Positions 50,645 through 62,254 of a stretch of DNA of 64,000 nucleotides are shown here, piece by piece. Position 1 is the first letter of the stretch, and the number at the start of each line of letters is the position of its first letter. The translations under genes and the position numbers were made by a program. The stretch comes from Antedon mediterranea. Lineage: Eukaryota > Echinodermata > Crinoidea > Comatulida > Antedonidae. Where the stretch lies: contig NC_092673.1 of NCBI RefSeq assembly GCF_964355755.1, positions 6,765,001 through 6,829,000 of the forward strand, written 5' to 3'. Below the pieces are notes generated by a model. It was given only the letters and a program-made list of their open reading frames with translations. It searched no databases and was not told where the DNA came from.

Positions 50645-51856
50645 AATTACTTTCTGTTCTCAATGTAGGTCTACTTAGTACAAAGTACAACACTACGTCA
50701 GAGTAGGGTCAACATCTGACCAATACTCAACTCTCTGAAAATCTACTCAACAGTATACTTAAATACATCATCATGTAGGCTAACAAAATAAAAGTTACAT
50801 ATATCATAGAGGTTACAGCTCAAAATGAGACTGTGGGGGTTATGAAGCACTTCCCGATTATGAATTAGTTCACTTGCGAAATCATCAATAATTTAATTAA
50901 AATTTAAATTGCTTTAATTAGCAATCTATTAACGTACATATCTCGACTGTACACTTTTCCCATTAACACTCGCTTTCGGAACTGCGAATATTAAAGCCAA
51001 GATGATATGGCTGGGGAGTGTAACTTCTAATAAAATATATCCAAAGTCTATCATTTACGTTTGATTAAAATTAATTTCCGTCTGCAGGAAAGAGAGTGTG
51101 TTAACGTTCTCCAATTAGACTGAATCTATTAATGAAAAGGCCTAAGCCTAAAGCGACCACTCATAATGCTTTATTGACGAAACTGTTGAAGCTTACGGCA
51201 AGAAATCATTAACACATCTTGCAAACATTATATTAATTAGAAATAGTTGCGCAAAATAGGTTGTGAAAGTTCTTGTCGTTTATTGGCCGCTATTTTTTCA
51301 TTAGTTTAATATGATTTATGAAATAAGTTTATGTATTAGTGGAAAGCAATAATAATCTATGTTTCGCTTTCTTGCTACATTGTCTGACGAGAAAAGGAAA
51401 CAGAAAAATGCTCGCGTACAAAAAAATGTACGGTTTAAACAGTGTTTGAACGCGCGCGTCCAATTCGCGTGTTTTGGGGGTTTCATCTGATGATATGATA
51501 AATTTAAAGTAGTTCATGTAGACTTTTAGTAGACTTCTTCTTAAGTCGTAATATACCGTTGAGTTGATAGTTGCTAGATATGTCAAGCGTCACATAAGTT
51601 ATCTTAAGCTTAATTTCACAAGTTACTATAGTGAAAACGTCGTATATTTCTGAACCCCACCTTAAACAAAGATGGGGGAAGGGATGGGCGTGAATCAAAC
51701 ATCTGAAATAGATTCACGAAAGCAGAAAGCAGCCTATAACAGAAACATTGATATAAATGGCGCTGTGGCAATTCAGGAAGGGAGAAGGATCAGATGGAAA
51801 ATAGAAATATTAGTGGAAGAAGTTAAACTATTAAATTCAATAAAATGGTGACTCAC

Positions 51857-52103
51857 CTCAAATAGTCTTTTTTACACAGGATCATTCCCCTCTTCGAATA
51901 GCACGATGGCCCAATATCCCCAAGTTGCGCATCACAACACGCGCATTTCAGACACCCGGTATGCCAATAATTATCAACAGCAAACAGTAAAAACCTGTCC
52001 ACAATGCTGCTTCCACATCCCGCGCAAAATCTGGCAGACGATGAATTCATACTGTTAGCTGTGTTTGCGTTTGGTCTCATATTTTCTTTACTTTCTGAAG
52101 ACG
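51857..52103 (-). CDS. LMO4: LMO4-like LIM-only protein, exon A (N-terminus and LIM domain 1)
   Basis: This exon encodes the first LIM zinc finger of a LIM-only cofactor. In vertebrates LMO4 is nuclear, does not bind DNA itself, and bridges LDB/CLIM proteins with bHLH, GATA and other transcription factors. From the Met at 52080 the reading begins MRPNANTANS, and the domain follows the LIM pattern C-X2-C-X17-H-X2-C-X2-C-X2-C-X19-C-X2-D, with ligands C19, C22, H40, C43, C46, C49, C69 and D72. The stretches DRFLLFAVDNYWH and AQLGDIGPSCY match the LMO4 subtype rather than LMO1/2/3, whose memory-based equivalent contains LGEVGSTLYTK. The donor at 51856 reads AG|GTGAGT and splits an Arg codon (AG+G). 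The acceptor before 52103 is TTTTTTGCAG. The frame stays open from that acceptor to the Met (TCT TCA GAA AGT AAA GAA AAT), so the Met at 52080 is the probable start but an upstream coding exon cannot be excluded; 52081..52103 is probably 5' UTR. Without splicing the frame stops at TGA directly after the donor. Confidence 0.93.
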
Positions 52104-53454
52104 CTGCAAAAAAGAAAATGGGTTTCTTAAGTAGTTAATTTTTACAAGAAAAATTCGAACAATTTAAATTTCTGGCTCGGGAATAGTTAGGCCAACGGAA
52201 TGTAAAATACAAGTGAAAGACTTAATTACAATTAGTGAAGGTGCTTGTTGTACATGCTTGATCGAGCTTCAGATGAACAAGTTTAAACTAAATAGAAATT
52301 GTCGCCCGACCTACATCTTCGGCTTGATAGGAAAATACGGGTTTCGCACACTGAATATCTAAACGCGTTCAATTAACGGGATCTTTAACAGCCCGTCTTA
52401 CAACTAAACGGCTTAAATTATTTTATTAAGACGCAATAAACGCCATGGTGACGAATCCATTATACGACGAAACATAGGCAATATGCCATGTGAACTATTT
52501 CAGTCAGTTTATATTACGTTAGGCTTAATCTAATTGTGTGTTTTCTTGTTGATCGACGCATTGGACCCCACTTATCTGGTCAGAGGTAAGCCCTGGACAT
52601 CTGGCCTACCTGATTATAGCCGAGGTCTAAAGTAATGGTAGAAAAACATCATTAATTTTTATTTCACTATAGATATTCCACTTAATACTGTCAGCTGCGG
52701 GTCTAATTGGGACAATTAAAGGTAGAAGCTACTCCTCGACCACCCACAGAGACTGCGGATTCCAAAACACTGTATAATACTGCGACGCGAGAGGTTGCAG
52801 CGGTTCGTACGAGATGGCTACAATTATCTTCGCAAAGAACATTCACTTATCGTGAATTTTTAGGGTCGGTTAATTTCAGGTCACCGATTATCAGTAATAA
52901 CATATTCAATAATAACATGAATTCAATAAACCTGCGTTCTAGAATCAGATATCGCATATTCGCCTTGGCGTTAGCGAACGTTAAAGGACGGTATAACGAA
53001 GGACGAACGCAAATAGGCCTACAGTCCCAATAATGAATGTGTGACGGTATTTTGATTAAATTCATAACTCTACCTAACATGAGCTACAGTCATATTCGAA
53101 AACAGAATCACAATTATATAGAATGCATTTATAGAAACACAGTACCTAATGCCTTTCCGTTTAGCATATCGGACAAGGCCTCCTACAGGAAAATATTTCT
53201 CTTTTCGTAAAAACAAAATTCCATCCAGTGATATCTCAAATCGTCCATCAGAAAACACAGTGGTTCAATTTACAATGCACTTACCTTATGTCATGTCAAA
53301 AATGAGGGACATTAATATTATGTGATGTACATTTCTTTATCTCATTGTTTTCATAAGTCCCTTGGCATAATCCTGAGCACAAACACGTTTTTAATTTCTC
53401 GGGATTCTATGATTTATAAAGCTTTTAAGATGACAGCGTGATGGACGACGTTTT
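52104..53454. other. Sequence 5' of LMO4 exon A (intron or flank)
   Basis: The polypyrimidine acceptor of exon A (TTTTCTTTTTTGCAG) shows that this region begins as intron, so a 5' exon lies at higher coordinates; I could not identify it. The plus-strand 108-codon frame at 52707..53033 is the longest non-repetitive open frame in the window but has no recognisable domain. Confidence 0.5.
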
Positions 53455-53682
53455 TTTTTATTGTGATTGTTCGTTTATTATACAGATTCATAAATAGATC
53501 AAAGGTATGGTACGCCATTTATCGGTTTATAACTTTAAAACATCACCAGGTCTCAAGGAATACATTGCGTGATACGTATTCTTTCTGTTAACATTTTTAT
53601 GACAATCCTTCGTTTATTATACAACACATTCACAAATGTAAAAGTATGGTACGCCAATTATCTTAATAACTTTCGATTATGA
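53455..53682. repeat. Old tandem duplication, unit ~140 bp
   Basis: TTCGTTTATTATACAGATTC / TTCGTTTATTATACAACACA and GGTATGGTACGCCATTTATC / AGTATGGTACGCCAATTATC occur in the same order about 140 bp apart. Confidence 0.75.
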
Positions 53683-55322
53683 CACACTCTGTCTGTTTCA
53701 TAGTCATCGCCTCGACCTATCCATCCACCTTGATACGTTGTCCGAGGAATCGAGTGACTAACGTCCCGATATGCAAACACAAATGAATATATAGTTGTTT
53801 TATTTATTCCATTATTGTTTTATAAGAACTCAATGGAAATGTATTAATTATTTATAGTTGTAGCTTATTTTGAATTTAAAATTAGCTTGAAAACGGTAGA
53901 CCTCCGTTTAATTTTTCTAAGGTCAAGGACCTTTTGTCTTTGTACGCCGCCGCACAACACGAGAAACAAGTACGTTCGATAATGGCTGTGTATAAGGCCT
54001 GTTCACACACATTTGTAAACGGAATGCAAGCCCAATGACATTACATTTTTTTGTCTGAAGAGGAGTTCATTTCTATACAACCAAGGCCAAGTAATATACA
54101 CCGTCTGAATAACAAAACAAACGTGCTACATAATCACTTTTTATAATACACTCACTATACTAAAACAAACATTCTATAGACACGAGACACGAAAAAGCAT
54201 CGTTATTGAAGCGCACAGGCAAAGAAGCGTTTTGTACCGAGGAGTGCATACAAATCGAATCAAAGCCATGGGTAGGCTTCAACAATACTGAGTGTAATGT
54301 TACAATTTAAACTGTTGGTTATGTTATTTTGAAGTATCGTGTAGTGTACACTCAGGGAATTAACGTATGCATTAATGTGCAGGAAGAATTCAAATAATTT
54401 CGTACCAGAAAATCCGCGGTGCAGTTTATCCGTAGAAAAGAAACAAGATCAGGCATAATGGCTAGCTACCAAGAAATTTGTATAAGTAGTCCGGTTCAAC
54501 CATCACACTTTTTAGGCGTATAAAGCATTTTCTAGCCCGACACTGGTTGTCCAAATTCAAGATATTAAATTAAACGTAAAAAAAAAGCATAGCGGGGCGA
54601 AAGAGTGTACTGGGACAGAAAAAGGAATAGGGCTGACATTAATTGTGTTATAGAGACCATAAATGTATAAATTATCAATAACACCTAAAAATATGTTACT
54701 CTCTCCTCCTAAACCACACGTTAAAGCATTTCCAATTTAATTCCCATTTTCACTCATTCGAGTATTTTGTAGAACAATTTCACAATCGGGCCGGTCACAA
54801 GGACGTCATCATAAATTCACTAATTAGATAGTTCCTGACCATTGAATGGGTATTGTAACCCGACCAATTTATGAAACGTAAATATATTAAGCCAAACAGT
54901 ATTCGGCCTACCGCATAAAAAAAAAAGTTCTCCCCAGCCTAATCATATGTTTTATGAGGATAACTTGGAAGCTATCCCAAAGGCAACGTCTTTAGTACCA
55001 TCAAAGGATAACATCTCTATGTCCTAATCTGTGTGTTTCTGCCATGTGGTAAAATACATTAGAAAAAACGTAAACTTGTCCTGTCATGTGTGAACATACT
55101 TTTCCATGTTCCAATCTCAACCGATGACACCTTTCGATATTTCAACACGTTTCAATGAAAATAATCAGCCGACATTATGACAACAACACGATTCAATAAT
55201 AAAGTAACATGGTACTCTAGTCTTGATAGGGTTTTAAACTATGGACATACTGTCCAGCAATCAGTACGCAGAGGACTGGCCCGGCATTTTGTTAAATATG
55301 TTTCGCTAATAGTAATAATTCA
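53683..55322. other. Noncoding sequence, nothing recognised
   Basis: AT-rich DNA with no gene or clear repeat. Confidence 0.5.
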
Positions 55323-55572
55323 GGCGAGGGGCGACTAGGTCTAAAATTCGCACGAGGAGCGCCTAGGTCTAATAATTTGCACGAGGGGCGCCTAGGTCTA
55401 ATAATTCGCACGAGGGGCGACTGGGTCTAATAATTCGCACGAGGGGCGCCGAGGTCTAATAATTCGCACGAGGGGCGCCGAGGTCTCATAATTCGCTCGA
55501 TTGAGGGGCGCCGAGGTCTAATAATTCGAACCAGGGGCGCCGAGGTGAAATAACTGAGGCGACGGGCGCCTA
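55323..55572. repeat. 29-bp CpG-containing tandem array, nine units
   Basis: Unit close to CGCACGAGGGGCGCCTAGGT then CTAATAATT. Variation is mostly at CCTAGG versus CCGAGG versus ACTAGG. The array is much richer in GC than its surroundings. It is followed by a T-arm-like GGGTTCAAGTCTCCC (55580..55594). Confidence 0.93.
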
Positions 55573-55594
55573 CGTCTCCAGGGTTCAAGTCTCC

Positions 55595-57629
55595 CTTTAT
55601 TAATTTATTTTAACAAATAAATCAATTATTAAGTGATATGAAAACGTTCTTTTTCCCTGTGTGTGGGTGTGTATGTGTGTTGGAGAGGGAGGGGGAGGGC
55701 GTTGAAAGAAAGGATTAATTTACGCGCTCCTCTTCCAATCCTCACCTAAAGTACGTTCTTCCATTCTTTAGTAAAAAAATGTAAAAATAATCTCAATGCA
55801 TTACGACTATAATGACATGATAAAAATACAATGGATGAGCTCAATTTTAAAACCTTTAAGAAAAATATATATAATAGTAATAATACGGACTGTCGTTTAT
55901 AAAACCTTTTGTAATCTAATTGCATAAGTTTAGTCTAAACACAGGTTCGATAGTTAACGGATACTATATATAAGGTAATCGATTACAGCGACTCATTGTT
56001 CGATGTTCTTATCTACACGAAGCGGAACGAACAAGACGGCTTTGAAATAATCTATAGTAAGCAGGTAGTGTTTTCTGGTTAAAAAAAGATTAAACATATT
56101 GCCCTTGGACTCTATCATTATCATCCCGATATCAAAACAAGCCACAACACCGGGAATGAAAACATGGAGAAGAGGAAGCAGGCCTGGAAAGTGGGAAACA
56201 GCCGCTAGATGGCTTCCTCCCACGAACAAAGTTTTACCGTTATCTGGCGTTTCGATAGACGCAATCTAAGCATAATTTCCTTACTTCTCGCGTACAAACC
56301 TCCTCAGAACAAAGCCCTCTACACGCAATATTAACGGAAACGCCCGCTAATACTCTCATCTTTCCGAGATGCTGCTATTAAGATGATTAAATAACAACAA
56401 CAGATAACGGAAACAATTGAAACAATGTACAACATAGAATTTAGTGATAAGACAATTTCTGTATTTATGACGTTGACTGCGTTTCCTCCTGTCCGCAGTG
56501 ATTATTGATGATATGGTTGTGGTTAAAGTAATCGAAGATACAAATTGACGTCTAAAAAATGTGATAAAATAGATAAAAATGCCTGCGATAACTATCAAAA
56601 AAAATATATACAATAAAATTTTAAAAATATGTATATTACGCGCTAATAATATAAAACGAGTGTTTAAGTAATAGGCCTATAAAAGAAAGTCGTATGAACA
56701 CGTGCCGTAAATTAATAAAAACGATATAAAAAGGTTTGTTGTTAGGGCGCTGCAGTGACCAATTAATATTTAGATGCGTACGGACACACGTAGTTTAATT
56801 AAGCGGCAAACAACCAACCATGCGTATAAACGATCGTCTGCAATTTAAATAATAATATGGAGAGAGATGTTCTTTTACAGTGTACAGTGTATATGTGAAT
56901 ACAGGTCACAAGCGTGTGTTCGCGTGGAGTACATTCATGTCAGGCCCGTGACGTGTGGAAAGGCCGTGTCCACACGTGCTGAAAAAGGTCACGTCAGTCA
57001 ACGCATAGAATGATTGGCATGGGAAAAGGAAAAACACTAAACTTGAGTTACGCCCTGTGATTTCTTTCAAAAGTTGAACACCACTTCCGTAATATTCCCA
57101 ACTATCATGGTCTACAAAAGCATGTTGTCTGCAAACCAACTACAGTTATACGAAATCCCGCGTAAATGCGTTTCATTAAAAGATAAATTGTTTATAATGT
57201 TTAAGCTTTCGAGTTAGAGTGGTGCGTGTATTTGTCTGTGTGTTTTAATTTACATTCCACTCAAAAGCTTTGTACATGTCCACATATGGCCATTCTTTAC
57301 TGCCTGCTATATGCATTACTCAATTACAGCATATTAATTCCATTGTTTAATTTCATGCATCAGTGAAATTAATTAGTAAATTAAATTGAAAATTATGAAT
57401 TTATATTTAATATTCACAATCAGTGAATCATCGAAGTTAAATGGATGGCCTTAGTAAAAAGAGACAACAAGGTTGATATCACAATTATGTTTATTTTTTA
57501 AAGACAGAATATCGGCAAAATGAAATGTCCATTATCAGACATTACAGTATAAAAATTCATCGGTTGATCGGTTTCAACGTCTTACACGAGTCTGCGCATG
57601 CTCACCAGATTGATAACTTTACGCGCTTC
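55595..57629. other. Noncoding sequence, nothing recognised
   Basis: A short purine-rich stretch with GTGTGTGGGTGTGTATGTGT and GAGAGGGAGGGGGAGGG (55658..55700). The rest is AT-rich with no supported gene. Confidence 0.5.
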
Positions 57630-58135
57630 GTTAATAAACGCGTTTACTTCATACAATTCCCGTTTGTATATGTTTCTAATGTTAAACATGAAGGTACTGC
57701 AAAAAACGCCTTTTTTATACACTTCCTTTTTGGCTTGGCAATGTTACTATGATGTTAAAGGTGAACGTACTGCAAAACGCGTTTATTTCATATAATATAC
57801 CTCCTTTTTGGCAATGTTGCTACATGAACGCACTGCATAACGCGTTTATTTGATACACCTCCGTTTTTGGCAATGTTACTAACTGTTAAACGTGAACGTA
57901 CTGCGCTCTCAGTTAAAACGCGTTTACATTGACATTCACCCCCGCATTCACCTCTATTTTGGCAATGCTATTAACGTTATCGTCAGTCGTATCCCTCGAT
58001 TGAAACGCTTATACTACACACAACTCCATTTTGGTATATTGCTATGTTAAACGTAAACGTATAGCGCTTAATTGAAACGTGTTTATTCGTACATAACATT
58101 TTTTTCGGCGTGAACACGTTTCACACATAATATCT
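57630..58135. repeat. Degenerate ~60-90-bp tandem array, about seven units
   Basis: Repeating order of AAAACGCGTTTA, TTCATA/CATACA, CCTCCTTTTTGGCAATGTT, and TTAAACGTGAACGTACTGC. Units vary in length through indels and the array is old. Contains many ACGCGT sites. Confidence 0.8.
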
Positions 58136-58639
58136 CTACCCATGTTACACTGCGAAGTTCTTTTTTTGCCAGTTAAGGTTTTCAGTATACTCTCAAGTTT
58201 TCAATAAAAACATTGGAAATTAAACGGCCGCGTAAAGATCAAAAACCCCGATGATAAGTGGTTTAATTAAATAGATTAGCAAGTGACAAAATCCAGGACT
58301 AACAATTAACTCATTACAGCTGGAGGTCATGCATTAATACATTAAAAAGAAAAAAAAAACAATTCGTAAACATGCGGTGCGGTTACGGAATCGTGTTTAG
58401 GATTAGAAAATTAAAAATGAAGTGGGTCGAAAACTTTATAAATGATCTTTAGACGGTTTATTAAAATGTACTAATACAAGATAATTAATAATAAATAATA
58501 ATTATAATAAAAAAAACCAAAAGATTACGGCACACTAATGAAAATATCAGTTATCAATGTTTGTGGATCAAAACGGTGCTAAAGAAAAACCAAATCTCTT
58601 CAGCAGAAGCTATGACCTGCAGGTAGGTTGATGTTATAT
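58136..58639. other. AT-rich spacer between two tandem arrays
   Basis: No feature recognised. Confidence 0.5.
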
Positions 58640-59460
58640 ATCATGATGTGATATCATAGCGTAACTGCTGTAACGCGATACATCGTTTAATGTGTTTTAC
58701 ATGGCCATTGCTATGACGCGATAAAGCGTTTGAAGTGTTATTTTACTATGAAGCAACACCGCACAGCGTTTGATGTGGAACGCCATACCAACACTACTAT
58801 GACTAGACACATGAATGTTTGATGTGAAACGTCATAGCACCACTACTATGACGCGACACAGCGTTTGATTTGGGCACGTAATAGCACCACTACTATATGA
58901 CGAGACACAACGTTTGATGTGAAACGTCATAGCACCACTACTATGACGCGACACAGCGTTTGATGTGGGCACGTAATAGCATCACTGCTATGACGCGATA
59001 CAGCGTTTGATGTGGCACGTCATAGTACCGCTACTATGACGCAACACAGCATTTGATGTGGCAAGTCACATCACCAATATTATGACGCGACACAGCGTTT
59101 GATGTAGCACGTAATAGCACCACTACTATGACGCGATACAGCGTTTGATGTAGCACGTAATAGCACCACTACTATGACGCGATACAGAATTTTTATGTGG
59201 CACGTCATAGCTAGCACCACTACTATGACGCGACACAGCGTTTGATGTGGCACGTCATATCACCACTACTTTGACGTGACACATTGTTTGATGTGGCACG
59301 TCATATCACCATAATGACGCGACACAGCATTTGATGTGGTACGTCATGATATCACCATTACTATGACGCGATACAGCGTTTGATGTGACACGTTATATCA
59401 CCACTATTATGAGGCGACACAGCGTTTGATTTGATACGTCATATCACCACTACATGATAT
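58640..59460. repeat. ~46-bp tandem array with a hairpin in each unit, about 17 units
   Basis: Unit near CACTACTATGACGCGACACA then GCGTTTGATGTGGCACGTCA then TAGCAC. In the consensus phase CGTCATAG and CTATGACG are perfect 8-bp inverted arms around the loop CACCACTA, so almost every unit can form the same stem-loop. Units keep TGACG half-sites on both sides. Confidence 0.92.
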
Positions 59461-62227
59461 GAGGGTACTGTGTTTTTAGTGTGCGACTTTATAAACATAG
59501 GCCGGTGTATAAACATTTCAAAATGATACAATTAATATTATTATTAATATTGATATTGAGCATATTAACATTCAGAATGAAATAAATTGAGCGTAACGTT
59601 GAGAATCCACATTTTAGGATGAGGAGAAACCGGAGGACTGTATTCTTCCTTTTTAGGTGAATCATTTTATACAACTAACTTGTTATAATACTAGTATTAG
59701 TAATATCAATATTAAAAATGCGGAAAAAAGACAAATACGATATTTACGAACACTTTCATAATAATTCGGTGTACTGTTTTCAAACATGACATTCTCAATC
59801 AAGATAACACGTTTATACTTTTTTTCATGTACGTACTTTCATTTATAACTAAAGTGGTTATAATTGCCGCCCCACCCAATACGTCTACAAAAAGTCCACT
59901 TCTAATTTCCATAGCTTTCCTTATCTTCACACAGATTTCAACTCAGTCAAAATATTTCAACCAATTTCGACATGAATTCCTTATCTATTACCTTATCGCT
60001 ACTTAATTAAATTAATCAAATTAATTAAATTTGTCTGAACGCTTGTAAGTGATTCTGTGCCGGCAACGTCCTTCGCAATGCTAACAGTCGATGAGGCGTT
60101 TTCAGTTTGTTTTGATGTATATTCTACGTTAAATTGCGGCTTGTTTTTCGCACGTGATTTTTTGTAAAGGTTTACAGAAGGGTCTGTCAGCCGGCGGCGG
60201 AAGAGTGTCAAACTATATGAAACCGTCATCTGCGTAACATACGAATTGACGTGGAGTAAATTATAGTGTGAACAGAACAAGTACATTTTAACGCTTTAGA
60301 AAACACCTTTTGATTGGTTCTTTTAAAACAAGGCTTAAAGTCAGTTTTATGATGGGCCAAGTACTGCTAACTTTGGTGAGATAGGTCACCAACTAAACAA
60401 GGTAAACTACGTAAGCCTGAACTTAACTTTCATAATGATGCTCTTAAAAAGTACAATGCCATTGATGTTCAATAACATTTTACGTGAATATATCAAATCA
60501 AAAACAATTATTGTTGTTGTTACATAGCTTACTGGTGTTGCAGTCTTCACATCCTATATAAAATTACATCTGTTTCTTTAAAATATACAAGGTACATAGA
60601 GCGTCCAACATTAATTATGAAATCAAATGCGTGCCATCATGATTTTGTTTAATTTAAATCCAATATTGTTCATCTAAATAATTTAATTAAAAACTGTGTT
60701 TTTACACTGTTTAATTGTGAATAATTAATGTTGTTAAATTGCCATGATACTGCCATTTTTCAAGAGAGTTTCACCACTTCTAAAATGGCTTTAAAGGCCT
60801 GTGTGGGAGTACGGTACTATAGGCCTACAGTACTCGTTGTTTTAAAATAATTAAATGTATATCTTTTTTTAAATAATTAAAATTTAATTTGGTTATTTGT
60901 TATAAGAAATATTAAACTTTATTGCTTATCATGGGATATAAGGCAATTCAATCATTCTTTATTCACGAATACAAATTTGTACACAAAGTTTACATTCAAT
61001 CCAGGTCAATATTTGGAACTTAAACAAGAAGGCACAATTAAAATACAATGAATATACAAAATAAAGATAAAAACATGTTCCTCCCAGTCTACTCTATTTA
61101 AAGTCATCACATGATCATTGACACTGGCGTTCCATACATTGTATAAACAGGCCAGGGTCGTGTTGGATATAGTTTTCTTTAAATTCTTAAATTGGGATAT
61201 ACTAACTTTAAGCATTGATAAAGACGAATTTCGTTTCCCTTTAACAACCGTCTTAAAGTGTACTACATAAGCCTACGCCGTCTTTGATACATTAAAAATG
61301 TATACTACATTTTCGTGGTATTGCTAAATCTTTAATTTCACGCGAACCAATTAGCCTACATCAAACAATACGTCAAAACAATAATATGCCAATTTCATTA
61401 GAATCTCCCCATGACGAACGCTGGGAGCTTGATTTGTGGTTAATACTACATATCGGCTTAGGGCTGAACGAAATTAATCACGGCAGGACTAGACAAACGG
61501 ACCGTAAAACAAGTACTTATTAGTCGGGACGGCCAGGCAGGTCAACCTCCGCCAGACCAACGTTAAACGTATATGAAACCAGTGAATTATATCGCGATCG
61601 AATCGCTAGGGCAACCAGTGGAGTTTCTAAATTTAAGAACAACTAAATTCAGATAGCAAAAACATAAGCGAGATACGTTCTTGGGAAATCGTACCCTAAA
61701 ATAACACGCTGCTGACACGGTGGTCTTGTAATTATGTTTCAGCAATCAACTTCATCTCGTCCGAATCGTGTTCTCTTTATCATGAACGTTTAGGCTAGAG
61801 TGATTAAAATGAAAGATTGACTTGTCATGGATAAACGGTATACACAGGTTTTTTTAACCACAGTTGTATTTACATAGGCTCAAACATAAAAAGCCCTATC
61901 CATTTGGAATCACATACATGTAGGCCTTCGTGTATACAACCGTCCGTATGTTTTGTGTTATACCAACATGACTCATCGAGTAATGTAAATAAGTTATGGA
62001 GTTGCATAAGTGTAATAAAAAGGTAATGTTTATATGTAATATTTATGATTTTGTACTTTGTAATTATGAATTATTAAACAATACAATAAAATCTAGTTAA
62101 TATAGGCCTTGTATAAGTTATATCAATAATTTAAGGACGAAAGGGGAGAAAAAACTAACAATATTGATATAAAATACAGATGTTTTGGATGGTCCTAAAC
62201 ATTTCCTTCTGGACACCCCCTATATTA
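59461..62227. other. AT-rich sequence, nothing recognised
   Basis: No supported gene. The 95-codon minus-strand frame 59999..60286 has no known domain and ends in a low-complexity LINLINLIK. Confidence 0.5.
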
Positions 62228-62254
62228 GGGGACACTTTTCTGTGAAACGAACAA
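62228..62254 (+). repeat. Short shared motif, family 4 copy c
   Basis: GGGGACACTTTTCTGTGAAA then CGAACAA, close to the motif at 29394..29420. Confidence 0.4.

Larger units (their letters stand above)
36555..51856 (-). other. LMO4 intron between LIM1 and LIM2 exons (15.3 kb)
   Basis: The intron starts GTGAGT (51856) and ends with a pyrimidine-biased tract and CATAG (36555). Its phase is inside an Arg codon between the two LIM domains. It is AT-rich and filled with interspersed and tandem repeats annotated separately: MITE family 1 copies, palindromic CpG-rich elements, a minisatellite, a G16 run and a tRNA-like fragment. No nested gene was recognised. Stretches without any annotated repeat (36880..38097, 38318..40059, 40184..42416, 42433..44294, 44831..45892, 46346..47624, 49147..50589, 50645..51856) show only unique-looking AT-rich sequence with scattered TAGGCCTA octamers. 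Confidence 0.88.

Noticed and set aside
36305-52103. Assignment to LMO1/2/3 (Beadex-type) instead of LMO4
   Set aside because: LIM2 reads NELVMRAQGKAYHVKCFTCSTC-like with PGDR and NGS..CE.D, matching LMO4; LMO1-3 have EMVMRA..NVYHL.CFACQ.C and CVGD.
52707-53033. 108-codon plus-strand frame upstream of LMO4
   Set aside because: No recognisable domain or clear splice context; length is compatible with chance in 64 kb of six frames. A protein search with a hit in related species would revive it.
58640-59460. CRISPR-like array
   Set aside because: Units are contiguous and similar along their whole length, with no unique spacers, and the genome is animal.
59999-60286. 95-codon minus-strand frame upstream of LMO4
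   Set aside because: No domain recognised, C-terminal end is low-complexity; probably chance.
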